Shown: positions 51,046-60,543, counted from the first letter of the stretch. The stretch is DNA of 64,000 bases from Companilactobacillus sp. (GCF_022484265.1 NZ_JAKVLR010000001.1:682001-746000); one strand, 5' to 3'. Numbers and translations are program-made. The notes: a model not told the origin generated them from the letters alone.

Positions 51046-51873
51046 TTATTCTCCGTATCCTGAAACATAATTCTTTAAGTTTGCGTCGGCATACAACTGT
51101 TCTTGATTTTCATAAAGTGGAAAACCAAGCTCACGATGCAGTCTAACAACAAAAGGAACTTCAAGCTTTGCTTCTTGAATCGCTTGGTCGTCTTCAAAGA
51201 CTTGTTCCTTTTTCCCCTCGGTAATAATTTTACCATCACTTAAAACGTAAAAATAATCGCATATTTCATACATGAAATTCATATCGTGGCTAGAAATAAT
51301 CAAGTGTTGACCACTCTGTATCAATTGTCTGATCAAGTCTTTCATCCGTTCTTTGCCATCAAAATCTAATCCCGCTGTCGGTTCATCCATCAAGATCCAC
51401 TCTGGTTTCATTACTAAGACGCCAGCAATTGCCACACGTTTCTTCTGACCGCCGCTCAAATATTGCACCGGTCGATCTCGTAAATCCTCAATATCTAAAC
51501 TTTTAAAGACCCAATCGAGCCGTTCTTTGATGGTTGCCTCATCCAATTTCAGATTACGCAAAACAAACGCGACATCTTCTTGGACATTCGGATAAAAAAT
51601 TTGATTGTCGGAATTTTGAAAGACCATTCCTAACTTTGTCCGAAGCTCCCGAAGACTTTTATTGTTATATTTGATTGGTTTGTCATCGAAAAAAATCTGA
51701 CCAGAAGTTGGTTTTTCTAACCCAACAATATTTTTGAATAAAGTCGATTTTCCAGAACCGTTAGGCCCGACCAAACCGATCGACTGACCAGACTTGCCAA
51801 AATCGATATTAATATCATGAAGCTGCATTGATTTATTATCATAACCAAAGTTCACATGTTCTAGCCTGATCAT
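51046..51873 (-). CDS. cbiO: Cobalt ECF transporter ATP-binding protein
   Basis: This is the ATPase of the Co2+ importer CbiMNQO. Its 275 residues have Walker A LVGPNGSGKSTLFKN, signature YLSGGQKKRVAIAGVL, Walker B WILMDEPTAGLDFDG and His switch IISSHDMNFM. One CbiO is present, so a homodimer is expected with CbiQ. It lies directly after cbiQ. Confidence 0.94.
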   Translation of the reverse strand: MIRLEHVNFGYDNKSMQLHDINIDFGKSGQSIGLVGPNGSGKSTLFKNIVGLEKPTSGQIFFDDKPIKYNNKSLRELRTKLGMVFQNSDNQIFYPNVQEDVAFVLRNLKLDEATIKERLDWVFKSLDIEDLRDRPVQYLSGGQKKRVAIAGVLVMKPEWILMDEPTAGLDFDGKERMKDLIRQLIQSGQHLIISSHDMNFMYEICDYFYVLSDGKIITEGKKEQVFEDDQAIQEAKLEVPFVVRLHRELGFPLYENQEQLYADANLKNYVSGYGE

Positions 51874-51883
51874 TTTGTCATCC

Positions 51884-52564
51884 TCAATCTAAATTAAAAT
51901 CACCATCAAATAGTTTCATCTCAAGACTGTCCTGCATTTTTTCATACTTGATCATCACCTGCATAAACAACATCTTCAGCAAAATTGAGATCGACTCGAG
52001 TGAGTTTTTAAAACCTGAATAGCCAAGTCTTAATTGTTGTGCGTGATAGATCCGCATGCATTCGTCTAAAAAGATAAAGATAAAGCGGTAGATCAACATC
52101 GTCTGCTCAACAAAAATTTTTGGCAAATGGATCTGCAACAAAACTTTCATCAATTGTTGAAATGGTGTCGTCAATGCTAAAAAGTAAGTACAGACGATAG
52201 CGGTCAATGCTTGAACACCCAATACTAATCCTTGATGAAGCGTCACTTTAGAGATTCCAAAGTAAACTGAGCCAATCGGAAACGACCAGTACATGACACT
52301 TTGTTTTGACGATGCAGTTACGATGATTCCAATAATGCTCAAAATCAAAAATGGCAAGATCGGATAAAACCACTTCAAATACCGATGCACGGATACGCCA
52401 GTCACATAGATGGTGAGGCTAGAAACTACCAACATCGTTAAAAATTTTAACCAGATCAACGGCTGAAAAGCACCAACTAGACCTAGCAAAAAGAAGGTGA
52501 TTTTTAGCCAGGCATTATTACGTGCCAATTTATTTTCATAAGCGTACTTATCAATCACTAACAT
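51884..52564 (-). CDS. cbiQ: Cobalt ECF transporter transmembrane protein
   Basis: This is the coupling membrane subunit of the cobalt importer. It has 226 residues from ATG 52564, which lies inside the end of cbiN (14-base overlap), with hydrophobic segments from about 20 to 125, and the coupling helices that hold the family patterns (MYWSFPIGSVYFGISKVT, RIYHAQQLRLGYSGFKNS). The longer frame to 52828 runs through cbiN in another register and is not real. Confidence 0.92.
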   Translation of the reverse strand: MLVIDKYAYENKLARNNAWLKITFFLLGLVGAFQPLIWLKFLTMLVVSSLTIYVTGVSVHRYLKWFYPILPFLILSIIGIIVTASSKQSVMYWSFPIGSVYFGISKVTLHQGLVLGVQALTAIVCTYFLALTTPFQQLMKVLLQIHLPKIFVEQTMLIYRFIFIFLDECMRIYHAQQLRLGYSGFKNSLESISILLKMLFMQVMIKYEKMQDSLEMKLFDGDFNLD

Positions 52565-52883
52565 TAGCGGTCTTCTTTTCTTCAGCAGCTTTAGCTTCTT
52601 GTTCGCGTTTTTGCTTGTTCTTACCCCGCTGGTATCCAAAAATATAAGTGATAATTCCAGTACCAAGACTTCCCTGCAAGGTAAACAATAGCGTTTCGAT
52701 CTCACCAGATGGAGGCGTCCAAAGTGGATGTGCCCAAACTTTATAATGTGGATCGTTTTTAGTAATCTGAGCTGTTCCTTGATCATCGCTGCCACCGAAT
52801 TCGCCATGAGAAAATGCCAATGGCACAATTACCAGCGCAGCGACTAAAATGATCAGAATGATATTTTGAGTTTTAGTTTTCAT
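52551..52883 (-). CDS. cbiN: Cobalt transport protein CbiN
   Basis: This small two-helix subunit of the cobalt importer is 110 residues long. The first helix (IILIILVAALVIVPLAF) and the family loop HGEFGGSDDQGTAQI are followed by the second helix (LQGSLGTGIITYIFGYQRGK) and a charged tail. The ATG at 52883 lies 11 bases inside the end of cbiM, after GAGGAGAG. The upstream extension of 19 residues in the longer frame is cbiM read in another register. Confidence 0.93.
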   Translation of the reverse strand: MKTKTQNIILIILVAALVIVPLAFSHGEFGGSDDQGTAQITKNDPHYKVWAHPLWTPPSGEIETLLFTLQGSLGTGIITYIFGYQRGKNKQKREQEAKAAEEKKTANVSD

Positions 52884-53649
52884 ACAATAGTGAACTCTCC
52901 TCACTCCAAAGGTTGTTGCTGATGATGAGGTTATAAACAATAACTGTTAATAATCCTTCAGCAATTGCCAGTGGAACTTGTGTAACGGCATAGATTCCCA
53001 TAAATTTGACCCAAGCCCCGAACACGCCGTGATTTGGATCTGGGAAGACGATTGCCAACTGACAGGCGGTCGTCACATACGTTACTAAATCTGCAAAAAA
53101 AGCACAGAGAAAAATCGAAACTTTCTTGTTAACATGCAATTTCTTGCAGATCAATAAGACTACCCAACCGATAATTGGTCCGATGATAGTCATTGAAAAA
53201 GCATTGGCTCCCAAGGTTGTTAATCCACCGTGAGCCAAGAGAAGAGCTTGGAATAATAGCACAATAACACCCATTATTACTAAAACGCCTGGTCCGAACA
53301 TTACCGTTCCCAAACCTACGCCTGTAGGATGAGACGATGAGCCAGTGACTGAGGGTAATTTCAGAGATGATAAGACGAAAACATACGCACCACATAAGGC
53401 AAACATCAATTTGGTATTCTTTTGTTTGCTATCTTGTGTAATTTTTTTCAATCTATAAAGACCGTAGATAAAAAATGGAGCACTGACTGCATACCAGAAA
53501 ATGCACCATTTTGGTGGCAGCATCCCCTCCATGATGTGCATGGCATATACCGTCCCAGGGGCAATTGCGAATCCAACTGCCATGAGCATCATACATTGAA
53601 CTGTAAAATCTTGACTAAGTTCTTTAATACGATTGAAAATTTTTTTCAT
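52873..53649 (-). CDS. cbiM: Cobalt ECF transporter substrate-binding subunit
   Basis: This membrane protein binds Co2+ through its processed N-terminus. It has 258 residues from ATG 53649, after GAGGGG. A leader of about 36 residues ends VYA before MHIMEGMLPPKWCIFWY, where the exposed Met-His bind cobalt. Motifs LPSVTGSSSHPTGVGLGTVM and LLLAHGGLTTLGANAFSM are family signatures. It is preceded by the only long gap (148 bases) inside the operon. Confidence 0.94.
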   Translation of the reverse strand: MKKIFNRIKELSQDFTVQCMMLMAVGFAIAPGTVYAMHIMEGMLPPKWCIFWYAVSAPFFIYGLYRLKKITQDSKQKNTKLMFALCGAYVFVLSSLKLPSVTGSSSHPTGVGLGTVMFGPGVLVIMGVIVLLFQALLLAHGGLTTLGANAFSMTIIGPIIGWVVLLICKKLHVNKKVSIFLCAFFADLVTYVTTACQLAIVFPDPNHGVFGAWVKFMGIYAVTQVPLAIAEGLLTVIVYNLIISNNLWSEESSLLYEN

Positions 53650-53797
53650 CCTGATCCCCTCAAATTGTGATTTATTGAACACTTATTCACGATAATTTAT
53701 AAAAAACTAAATTACTAGAATTTTTGAGGTTTAGGACTAGAAAATGTAAACGTATGACAAAAGGTTGATAATAAATTAATATATTCGAAATATGTTA
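53650..53797 (-). other. 148-base gap inside the cobalamin operon
   Basis: All other junctions in this operon overlap or have fewer than 25 bases. The AT-rich gap between cbiL and cbiM has no hairpin with a T run. It may hold an internal promoter (for example TTGTCA near 53755 on the minus strand) or a leader for the cobalt transporter genes; I see no known riboswitch. Confidence 0.3.
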
Positions 53798-54487
53798 CTA
53801 TTTTTTGATTAGCATGGTAGAAAAGTATGGAATCTTCGATTCTGCATTCAAATCAACGACTGGAATTATTTTTTCATTTTCCATCGATGCGTTTGAAATG
53901 ATGGTCGAGTTATCCAATAGATTCAGCTCTTTCAACAAGTTGAAGATGTCAGAGAACTTACTTGAGATTTTCATCAAAACTAGATTGTCATTGTCAGCAA
54001 TAAACTTTTGAATTTCTTCAATCGGTTTAGTTGCTGGAACGACAGTCAGACTCTCTTCATCCAACATCAACGGCTTTTTCAAAGTTGCTGCAATTTGTGA
54101 AAATGACGATATCCCGGCAACTATTTCAACTTCGATCTGTGTTTCCACTAATTTTTGAATATAACTGAAGGTGCTATAAACCGAGGTATCTCCCAAAGTC
54201 AAAAAGCCGACATCATGACCTGACTTCACATCTTTCACAACGTCATTGGCAATTGCTTCCCAACTCTTTTGACGTTCCTCAACATTTCGAGTCATCGGAA
54301 AGTGGCGTTCTTTGATCTCAGTTTTGTCATTCAAATATGGTGTAGCAATTCTTAAAGCTGTACTCTTCATGCCATTGTGAGCAATTGGAGTATATAAAAT
54401 ATCTAGTTGATTGATCATCTTAGTCGCCTTGACCGTGATGAGCTCGCTGTCGCCAGGACCAACGCCAATTCCGTATAGTTTACTCAT
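53798..54487 (-). CDS. cbiL: Cobalt-factor II C20-methyltransferase
   Basis: This SAM-dependent methyltransferase adds a methyl at C-20. Its 229 residues start MSKLYGIGVGPGDSELITVK, with the SAM loop FLTLGDTSVYSTF (about 95-107) and IVAGISSFSQIAATLKKPLM. ATG 54487 follows AAGGAG and lies inside the end of cbiK (8-base overlap). Confidence 0.93.
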   Translation of the reverse strand: MSKLYGIGVGPGDSELITVKATKMINQLDILYTPIAHNGMKSTALRIATPYLNDKTEIKERHFPMTRNVEERQKSWEAIANDVVKDVKSGHDVGFLTLGDTSVYSTFSYIQKLVETQIEVEIVAGISSFSQIAATLKKPLMLDEESLTVVPATKPIEEIQKFIADNDNLVLMKISSKFSDIFNLLKELNLLDNSTIISNASMENEKIIPVVDLNAESKIPYFSTMLIKK

Positions 54488-55265
54488 TAACAGCACTCCT
54501 TATTGCAGCTCTTAGATGTTTAACGAACTGATTTTGAATAAATTCTGATTCGCCCAGACCGACTAAGTGCGGTGTTGTTTCGAAACCAGCTTTTTGTAAT
54601 TGCGAATTCCAAGAGTTCTTATCGTCAGATGCCATGTCCTTGTTAGCGTGATTGCCAGCAACTAGCATGAATGGAAAAAGATGAACCTTTTTGATACCGT
54701 CAGATTTCATGCGAGCCATTTCCATTTTTAGATCAGGCCAGCTCTCAACTGTTCCCAAATAATTGCGAGTTCCCATCAGCATGTGGTCTAAACAACCATA
54801 TGCGGTAAAAGCAATATCAGTCGCTGTTCCATGTCCCATGAATAACACTGCTTCATCATCGGCTAAATCATTCATGCCGACTAAATAATTTTTAACATCG
54901 CGATAATCAACCAAACTAGTTAATAAAGGCTTACCAATCACAAACTTTTCAAAGTCTTTGGCATATGGAGATAGCAATTTAACAACCAAGTGATACTCAT
55001 GACCAGGAATTATGTGAAGCGACTGCACAAACAATTGTTGGTACCCGAGTGAGCGGATCTTCTCGATTGCTTCGCTTGGTGTATCAATCTTGATGCCTTC
55101 GTTTTTCTCGATTCTTTTCAAAACAACGTTTGAAGTAAATGCTTCAAAAACGTCAGCGTCAGGAAACTTATTTGCAATAGCTTGTTCAGTCGCCTTGATA
55201 GTCTTTTTTCGTGTCTCTGGGTATGTAGTCCCAAAACTAATAACTAAAATAGCTGTTTTTGACAT
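54480..55265 (-). CDS. cbiK: Sirohydrochlorin cobaltochelatase
   Basis: This enzyme inserts Co2+ into sirohydrochlorin, the step that marks the anaerobic route. Its 261 residues carry the N-terminal VISFGTTYPETRKKTIKATE, catalytic His in VQSLHIIPGHEYHLVVK (about 134-147) and MGHGTATDIAF (about 200). The size is that of the CbiK type, with two related halves, not the short CbiX. Confidence 0.94.
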   Translation of the reverse strand: MSKTAILVISFGTTYPETRKKTIKATEQAIANKFPDADVFEAFTSNVVLKRIEKNEGIKIDTPSEAIEKIRSLGYQQLFVQSLHIIPGHEYHLVVKLLSPYAKDFEKFVIGKPLLTSLVDYRDVKNYLVGMNDLADDEAVLFMGHGTATDIAFTAYGCLDHMLMGTRNYLGTVESWPDLKMEMARMKSDGIKKVHLFPFMLVAGNHANKDMASDDKNSWNSQLQKAGFETTPHLVGLGESEFIQNQFVKHLRAAIRSAVNE

Positions 55266-56662
55266 TAGTTGACTTCCTCCAATAATTCTTCGAGTACTTT
55301 AGAGTTCTTAGGTTTAACTAGTTTCACTTTGGTGAATCCTTTTGAAATCAAGAGTTGTTCAACTTTTTTACCCATGGCCAAAGCTGGGATATTTTGGATC
55401 TCAGGAATTTTTTCTTCTATTATACTGTCCAGTAAATCGGTCACTGATGATTTGCTAATAAATAATAGTTTGCTAAATTCAGAAAAATCGATATTTTCAT
55501 TTGATGAAACTCGACGATGATAAACCGAATCAAAGTTTTTATAGCCAATAATTTCAGAAGTATTGCTTCCCAAAACCACAGTGTCATCAGTGTTGGCTAC
55601 ATCTTCAATCTCAACTACTTGATCAGCAATAACTCCCGACTTCTTCATTTTCTTGGCCAGATGATCACTAGTAGCCAACATCTTAATGTTAAAGATCGAC
55701 CTTAAATCACGATTTTTCAAATTAAGTTCATCGATGAAAAATTCGAAACTATCCACGTCTTCAAAACAGATCTGCTGATGATTCATGATCTTGCCAATAT
55801 CGAAAGCTGTTTTTTCATTCTTGCCGCGACGGTAGGTCACCACGCTAGCACCATGATCGCGTAATTCATGAACTAGTTTGTGCGAGCTGTTGTCAGCAAT
55901 CAAAATCCGTTGTCCAAATAATGGCAAAATGTAGTCAATCTCTTGATGAAGCTTAACAACGTCGCCGACAGCGATAATACTTGGAGAACCAATACCGGTT
56001 TCTTCCACTTTTCGACGGACGTCTTTTAAATTACTGATCAAGTTCTTCTGTCGCCATTGCGTAGCCCACTGAATGATGGCCACAGGCGTATCGTCAGAAC
56101 GACCATTATTGAGTAATTCTGAAACGATCAAATCGAGATTTTCCATTCCCATCAAAAAGATCAAGGTCCCTTCTTGATGAGCAATATTTGGCCAATCAAG
56201 CGTGCCGTTTTCTTTTTTCAAATGTGCTGAAATGACATGAAAACTAGATGCATAATCGCGATGAGTCACTGGAATCCCAGCAGCGGCCAAACCAGCTATT
56301 GCACTGGTCAAACCTGGCACGACTTCATAATTGATCCCGTTAGCAGTTAAAAATTGTGCTTCTTCTCCACCACGTCCGAGAACATAAGGGTCGCCAGCTT
56401 TTAAGCGGACGACTCTTTTTTCATCCAATGAATAATCAACTAACATTTGATTGATCTGAGATTGTTTTACTCGATGATGATGAGGCAATTTGCCAACGTT
56501 GATCAATTCCGCATCTGCCTTGGCATAAGACAAGATCGATGGGTCGATCAATCTATCAAACATTACTACGTCAGCTTCTTGGATCCGACGTTTTCCTTTA
56601 ACAGTGAGTAACTCTGGGTCGCCGGGACCGGCACCGACTAGTGACACTAAGCCATTGTTCAT
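55265..56662 (-). CDS. cobA/hemD: Uroporphyrinogen-III C-methyltransferase fused to a HemD-like domain
   Basis: This 465-residue fusion starts with SUMT (about 1-245): VSLVGAGPGDPELLTVKGKR, VVRLKAGDPYVLGRGGEEAQ, VVPGLTSAIAGLAAAGIPVT, which makes precorrin-2. The C-terminal 220 residues have a HemD-like layout (ILIADNSSHKLVHELRDHGA, MLATSDHLAKKMKKSGV, KLLFISKSSVTDLLDSIIEE). Same fusion occurs in other lactobacilli. As the operon has another hemD, one copy may be redundant or less active. It overlaps cbiJ by 4 bases. Confidence 0.9.
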   Translation of the reverse strand: MNNGLVSLVGAGPGDPELLTVKGKRRIQEADVVMFDRLIDPSILSYAKADAELINVGKLPHHHRVKQSQINQMLVDYSLDEKRVVRLKAGDPYVLGRGGEEAQFLTANGINYEVVPGLTSAIAGLAAAGIPVTHRDYASSFHVISAHLKKENGTLDWPNIAHQEGTLIFLMGMENLDLIVSELLNNGRSDDTPVAIIQWATQWRQKNLISNLKDVRRKVEETGIGSPSIIAVGDVVKLHQEIDYILPLFGQRILIADNSSHKLVHELRDHGASVVTYRRGKNEKTAFDIGKIMNHQQICFEDVDSFEFFIDELNLKNRDLRSIFNIKMLATSDHLAKKMKKSGVIADQVVEIEDVANTDDTVVLGSNTSEIIGYKNFDSVYHRRVSSNENIDFSEFSKLLFISKSSVTDLLDSIIEEKIPEIQNIPALAMGKKVEQLLISKGFTKVKLVKPKNSKVLEELLEEVN

Positions 56663-57411
56663 GCTAGTTCCTCCAATTTCATATCTAGGTCAGTTAAGTT
56701 TTCAACGACGACCGGATAATCTAACTGCGGACGACGAATGATATAACAGGGAATGTCTAGTTCCTGGCAAGCCTCGATTTTTTCGTTGATACCACCTTGT
56801 TTACCACTCTCTTTAGTTACTAAAGCGGTGGCATGAGCATGTTTTAATAAGGCTATATTGAGTTCTTTTTCAAAAGGCCCACGCATCCCATCGACTCGAT
56901 CGGCAGGAATGCCGATTTTGGTGAGTTTATCGATCACTCGTGTCGTCGGCAATACTCGGACATGAATCCGATCAACGCCCAAACGGTCAACATAATCGCC
57001 GACCGTATTGGAACCCGTAGTCAAATAAACATTTCCAGTCGTCTGTTCTAATGCATCGCACACCTGTTGCAAATCGTCTAGCAAGATAATATTTTTATCA
57101 TCTTCATAGACATTTTGCCGTTCAAACCTGATGTATTTGAGACACATTTTTTTAGCAACGGTCATGGCATTTTGTGAAGCAACTTTGGCAAACGGATGCG
57201 TGGCATCTAAAATCAAATCAATTGAAGAATCTTGAACGAATTCTTCTAATTGTGCTTGGTCCATCGCCTTTTGTTGAACTTTATTGTGATGTTTTAAAGC
57301 TAAATCGGCCCCGTATTGAGATACGACCGAGATAATAAAATCAATGTTTTTGGACTCTAAAAAGTCAGCTATCTGCAAACTTTCAGTCGTTCCGCCCATC
57401 ATTAGGATCAT
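56659..57411 (-). CDS. cbiJ: Cobalt-precorrin-6A reductase
   Basis: This NADH-dependent reductase of the corrin ring has 250 residues with ILMMGGTTESLQIADFLESK at the start, LDATHPFAKVASQNAM (about 72-87), and the C-terminal VTKESGKQGGINEKIEAC typical for CbiJ/CobK. It begins 4 bases after cbiH. Confidence 0.93.
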   Translation of the reverse strand: MILMMGGTTESLQIADFLESKNIDFIISVVSQYGADLALKHHNKVQQKAMDQAQLEEFVQDSSIDLILDATHPFAKVASQNAMTVAKKMCLKYIRFERQNVYEDDKNIILLDDLQQVCDALEQTTGNVYLTTGSNTVGDYVDRLGVDRIHVRVLPTTRVIDKLTKIGIPADRVDGMRGPFEKELNIALLKHAHATALVTKESGKQGGINEKIEACQELDIPCYIIRRPQLDYPVVVENLTDLDMKLEELA

Positions 57412-57414
57412 ATT

Positions 57415-58146
57415 CTATAGCCTCTTCTCGTATCCTCTTGGTGTGACCATCTTGCCATTAGACTCGTAAGTATGTTGATTACCCACAATTACGATTGTCG
57501 TCATGTTGATCTCAGTTTCATCGAGGTCTTTGATAGTTGTGATCTTTTCGATTTCATTTTCACGTGCGACATCTTTACCGATACCAACCACAGTGTCTTC
57601 AGACTTATATTTAGTAATAATGTCCAAAGCCTCGCGTAATAACGTTGGACGTTCGCGACTACGAGGATTGTAAAGACAGATCACGAAGTCAGACTTAGCT
57701 GCAGCGTCGATCCGGTCTTTGATCACGTCCCAAGGTGTCATGTGATCACTCAAACTGATATGGCAAAAATCGTTCATCAAAGGAGCACCAAGTTTTGCGG
57801 CAGCTGCGATGCTAGCTGTAACACCAGGAATGATTTTTACTTCTACTTTACTGTCACGTTTATCGAGTAATTCTAGGATCAAACCGGCCATTCCGTAAAT
57901 ACCTGAGTCTCCACTAGAGACAATGGCAACATCTTGGCCCTTTTCTGCTTCTTCAATAGCTTTGGTACAACGTTCGATCTCTCCACGCATACCATTGCTG
58001 ATAGTTGGTTTATCGCCGATCATATCCGCGATAATTGCTAGATAAGTTTTATAGCCGACAATAACCTCGGCCTTATTAATGGCATCAATAGCCTCTTGTG
58101 TCATTAGTTCTCGCGAACCTGGTCCAATCCCAATTACGTATAACAT
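57415..58146 (-). CDS. cbiH: Cobalt-precorrin-3B C17-methyltransferase
   Basis: This SAM enzyme performs C-17 methylation and ring contraction on cobalt-factor III. It has 243 residues: VIGIGPGSRELMTQEAIDAI, AIVSSGDSGIYGMAGLILEL and IPGVTASIAAAAKLGAPLMN, then ICLYNPRSRERP, in normal order. It is the unfused form; it works with CbiG next to it. Confidence 0.94.
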   Translation of the reverse strand: MLYVIGIGPGSRELMTQEAIDAINKAEVIVGYKTYLAIIADMIGDKPTISNGMRGEIERCTKAIEEAEKGQDVAIVSSGDSGIYGMAGLILELLDKRDSKVEVKIIPGVTASIAAAAKLGAPLMNDFCHISLSDHMTPWDVIKDRIDAAAKSDFVICLYNPRSRERPTLLREALDIITKYKSEDTVVGIGKDVARENEIEKITTIKDLDETEINMTTIVIVGNQHTYESNGKMVTPRGYEKRL

Positions 58147-58158
58147 GTGTTTCCTCCA

Positions 58159-59217
58159 TTATTTATGGCTCAATGCCATGGTGATTTCTTTTCCTTTGAA
58201 CTGATCAATTGAAACGATATTGCCACTGACATAATTGGCTGAACTAGAAGCAACATTACCAACGCCGACTGTTTTTTTGACAAAATCAGACGTTGGATAG
58301 TTGATATCTACAGCAGACAATTCTTCAGCAGAATGAAACTCAGTTTCAGCATTTAGGGTCTTTGCTAAATACAAAATTGCAGCTTCATTTTTCTTAACGT
58401 CGATCGATGCAACTGATGCAATCGAATCCCATGCCAAATGATGCATGCTCATAAACAATGCAAAAGTGGTTTGCATCATCTCATAAGTAACGTTCTTACG
58501 ACAGCCTACACCAAGAACATTAAGTTTGGGAATAACGTGAATGACGTTCACTTGCTTAGCAAAATCAGTTTTATCAGAGACGATAATTACTGGCGCATCA
58601 ACAATTTCTGGAATTTTTGATTTAGGAATCCTTGTGAAGCCAGTGAGACAATTCACTTTATCCAAATAATATTCTTCGATATAGAGATAAACAGTTTCTT
58701 TTTCAGCTAATTTTCGGTTAATTAATTTAGTATTAGCTTTAAAATTAGGATACCAAGCGTTTAATTTCTTAGCCATGATATCCAACGAAGCAACTTTTTC
58801 CGTATCAGTTGCTGTCGTGATCACAGGTTCGGCATTCAATTTTGCAGCCAATAATTCGGTCCACTCATTGGCTCCCCCAACGTGACCAGATAATAAACTG
58901 ATGACGTGATTTCCTAACTCGTCGACAACTAAAACCGCTGGATCAGTCGTTTTATCTTTAATGACTGGCGAAATTGTTCTGACTGAAATTCCAGTAGCCA
59001 TGATCAAAACTAAACAATCGACTTGTTTAAAAAGTTGTTGAACGGTAAATGTAAATGTTCCTTTTTCAATTGGGACATCAACATTAGGATTTTTTACCCG
59101 TGCCGGTGCGTATAGCATCGCGTCCTCGCTGGTAAAAATTTGTTTGACCATCTCGCCTAACTCAGTGCCTTTGTTAGTGATCGAGACGATGGCAATTTTG
59201 GTTTTATTTAGTGACAT
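58159..59217 (-). CDS. cbiG: Cobalt-precorrin-5A hydrolase
   Basis: This enzyme opens the delta-lactone and releases acetaldehyde. It has 352 residues from ATG 59217, overlapping cbiF by 14 bases. N-terminal VLIMATGISVRTISPVIKDK and LLSGHVGGANEWTELLAAKL, C-terminal VLGVGCRKNVTYEMMQTTFA are the family parts. The 27 extra residues of the longer frame are cbiF in another register. Confidence 0.93.
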   Translation of the reverse strand: MSLNKTKIAIVSITNKGTELGEMVKQIFTSEDAMLYAPARVKNPNVDVPIEKGTFTFTVQQLFKQVDCLVLIMATGISVRTISPVIKDKTTDPAVLVVDELGNHVISLLSGHVGGANEWTELLAAKLNAEPVITTATDTEKVASLDIMAKKLNAWYPNFKANTKLINRKLAEKETVYLYIEEYYLDKVNCLTGFTRIPKSKIPEIVDAPVIIVSDKTDFAKQVNVIHVIPKLNVLGVGCRKNVTYEMMQTTFALFMSMHHLAWDSIASVASIDVKKNEAAILYLAKTLNAETEFHSAEELSAVDINYPTSDFVKKTVGVGNVASSSANYVSGNIVSIDQFKGKEITMALSHK

Positions 59218-59977
59218 CTTTCTTGCCTTTTCTAAAGCCAGTCGTGAAGGTTGGATCATAAAGATGGGAATAATTGTATTCATCGCCGAGGAATTCACCG
59301 ACCATGATCAAAGCAGTTCTAGTAATATGAGCTTCTTTGACCTTGTCGCCAATATCTGCCAATGTTCCATGAACTTGCTTTTCATCAGGCCAAGTTGCCT
59401 TGTAGATCACAGCAGCTGGTGTAGATTCAGGATAGCCACCTTCGATCAATTCACGGACCACTTTTCTAACGCCTTGAACGGATAAGAAAATGATCATTGA
59501 AGTTTGATGTTTGGCAAATGACTGAATAGATTCCTTTTCTGGGACCGGTGTACGACCTGACATTCTGGTAATAACAACACTTTGTGAGATTTTTGGAACG
59601 GTATATTCAACGCCCATCTGTGAAGCTGCGCCTAAGAAAGAACTAACACCAGGTACAAAATCAAACGGAATGTCTTTTTTCTTCATCTCTTCAATTTGTT
59701 CACGGACAGAACCATAGATTGAAAAATCTCCAGTTTGTAACCGAACCACGTCTTTTCCTGCCTTGATGGAAACATCCATCCGATCGATGATCTCAGGTAG
59801 GTCCATTTCGGCTGAATTGTAGATCTCAGCGTCTTTTTTACAGTAGTCGAGTAATTGCTTGTTGACCAATGAACCAGCGTAGATAACGACGTCAGCGGTC
59901 TGTAATTTCTTGTATCCCTTTAATGTGATCAGATCTGGATCACCAGGACCTGCTCCAACAAAACTTACGATTGCCAT
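59204..59977 (-). CDS. cbiF: Cobalt-precorrin-4 C11-methyltransferase
   Basis: This SAM enzyme has 257 residues: VSFVGAGPGDPDLITLKGYK, VRLQTGDFSIYGSVREQIEE, VPGVSSFLGAASQMGVEYT and ITRMSGRTPVPE. It shares the stop/start junction with cbiT (1-base overlap). Confidence 0.95.
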   Translation of the reverse strand: MAIVSFVGAGPGDPDLITLKGYKKLQTADVVIYAGSLVNKQLLDYCKKDAEIYNSAEMDLPEIIDRMDVSIKAGKDVVRLQTGDFSIYGSVREQIEEMKKKDIPFDFVPGVSSFLGAASQMGVEYTVPKISQSVVITRMSGRTPVPEKESIQSFAKHQTSMIIFLSVQGVRKVVRELIEGGYPESTPAAVIYKATWPDEKQVHGTLADIGDKVKEAHITRTALIMVGEFLGDEYNYSHLYDPTFTTGFRKGKKDVTK

Positions 59978-60543
59978 TATTCTTGTTCTCCTTTTTGTGC
60001 ACTAATAATTATTGTGGGATTTTGAGGCTTAAAATAATGCCCTTTACCTAATTGATGCCACTTAGAAACAGCAACTTGGATCACATCTAAGTCGGTAAAA
60101 TCTGAATGTTCCAAATAGTCAATGGCTTCAAGAGCGTTTTCGTTCAAAATGAAATTCAACACTAACATTCCTTTGTCAGTTAAATGCTGATACGAGTAGT
60201 CAATGATCTGCGACAATTCGCCACCAGAACCGCCAACAAAGATACTGTCGAATTTTTCATCTGGGAGATCTTCTGGTGCGGTTCCTACCTGCAGATCAAT
60301 ATTATTAATTCCAAAATGTTTGATATTCGTCTGATTGATCTCGATCGCGTCAGGATTTTTTTCCAGGGCAACAATCTTCAATTCAGGAAATTCCAAAGCT
60401 GCTTGCATACTGACGCTGCCAGTTCCCGAACCAATATCTAAAAAGCTGTTTTTAGCCTGAAGCTGCAATTTGTCCAAACTGATCGAGCGAACCTCCGACT
60501 TGGTCATCGGAACTTTGGTTCTAATAAATAGGTCATCTTTCAT
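59977..60543 (-). CDS. cbiT: Cobalt-precorrin-6B C15-methyltransferase (decarboxylating)
   Basis: This 188-residue class I methyltransferase has FIRTKVPMTKSEVRSISLDK, SAM loop FLDIGSGTGSVSMQAALEF and the GGSGGEL motif (about 105-111). It performs C-15 methylation and C-12 decarboxylation. Separate from cbiE here, with an 11-base overlap; in some lactobacilli the two are fused. Confidence 0.94.
   Translation of the reverse strand: MKDDLFIRTKVPMTKSEVRSISLDKLQLQAKNSFLDIGSGTGSVSMQAALEFPELKIVALEKNPDAIEINQTNIKHFGINNIDLQVGTAPEDLPDEKFDSIFVGGSGGELSQIIDYSYQHLTDKGMLVLNFILNENALEAIDYLEHSDFTDLDVIQVAVSKWHQLGKGHYFKPQNPTIIISAQKGEQE

Noticed and set aside
52565..52828. N-terminal extension of cbiQ
   Set aside because: It is the cbiN gene read in another register.
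53650..53797. Cobalamin riboswitch within the operon
   Set aside because: Too short for the full aptamer and no B12-box-like sequence seen. A riboswitch would be expected before the first gene, beyond the right edge.
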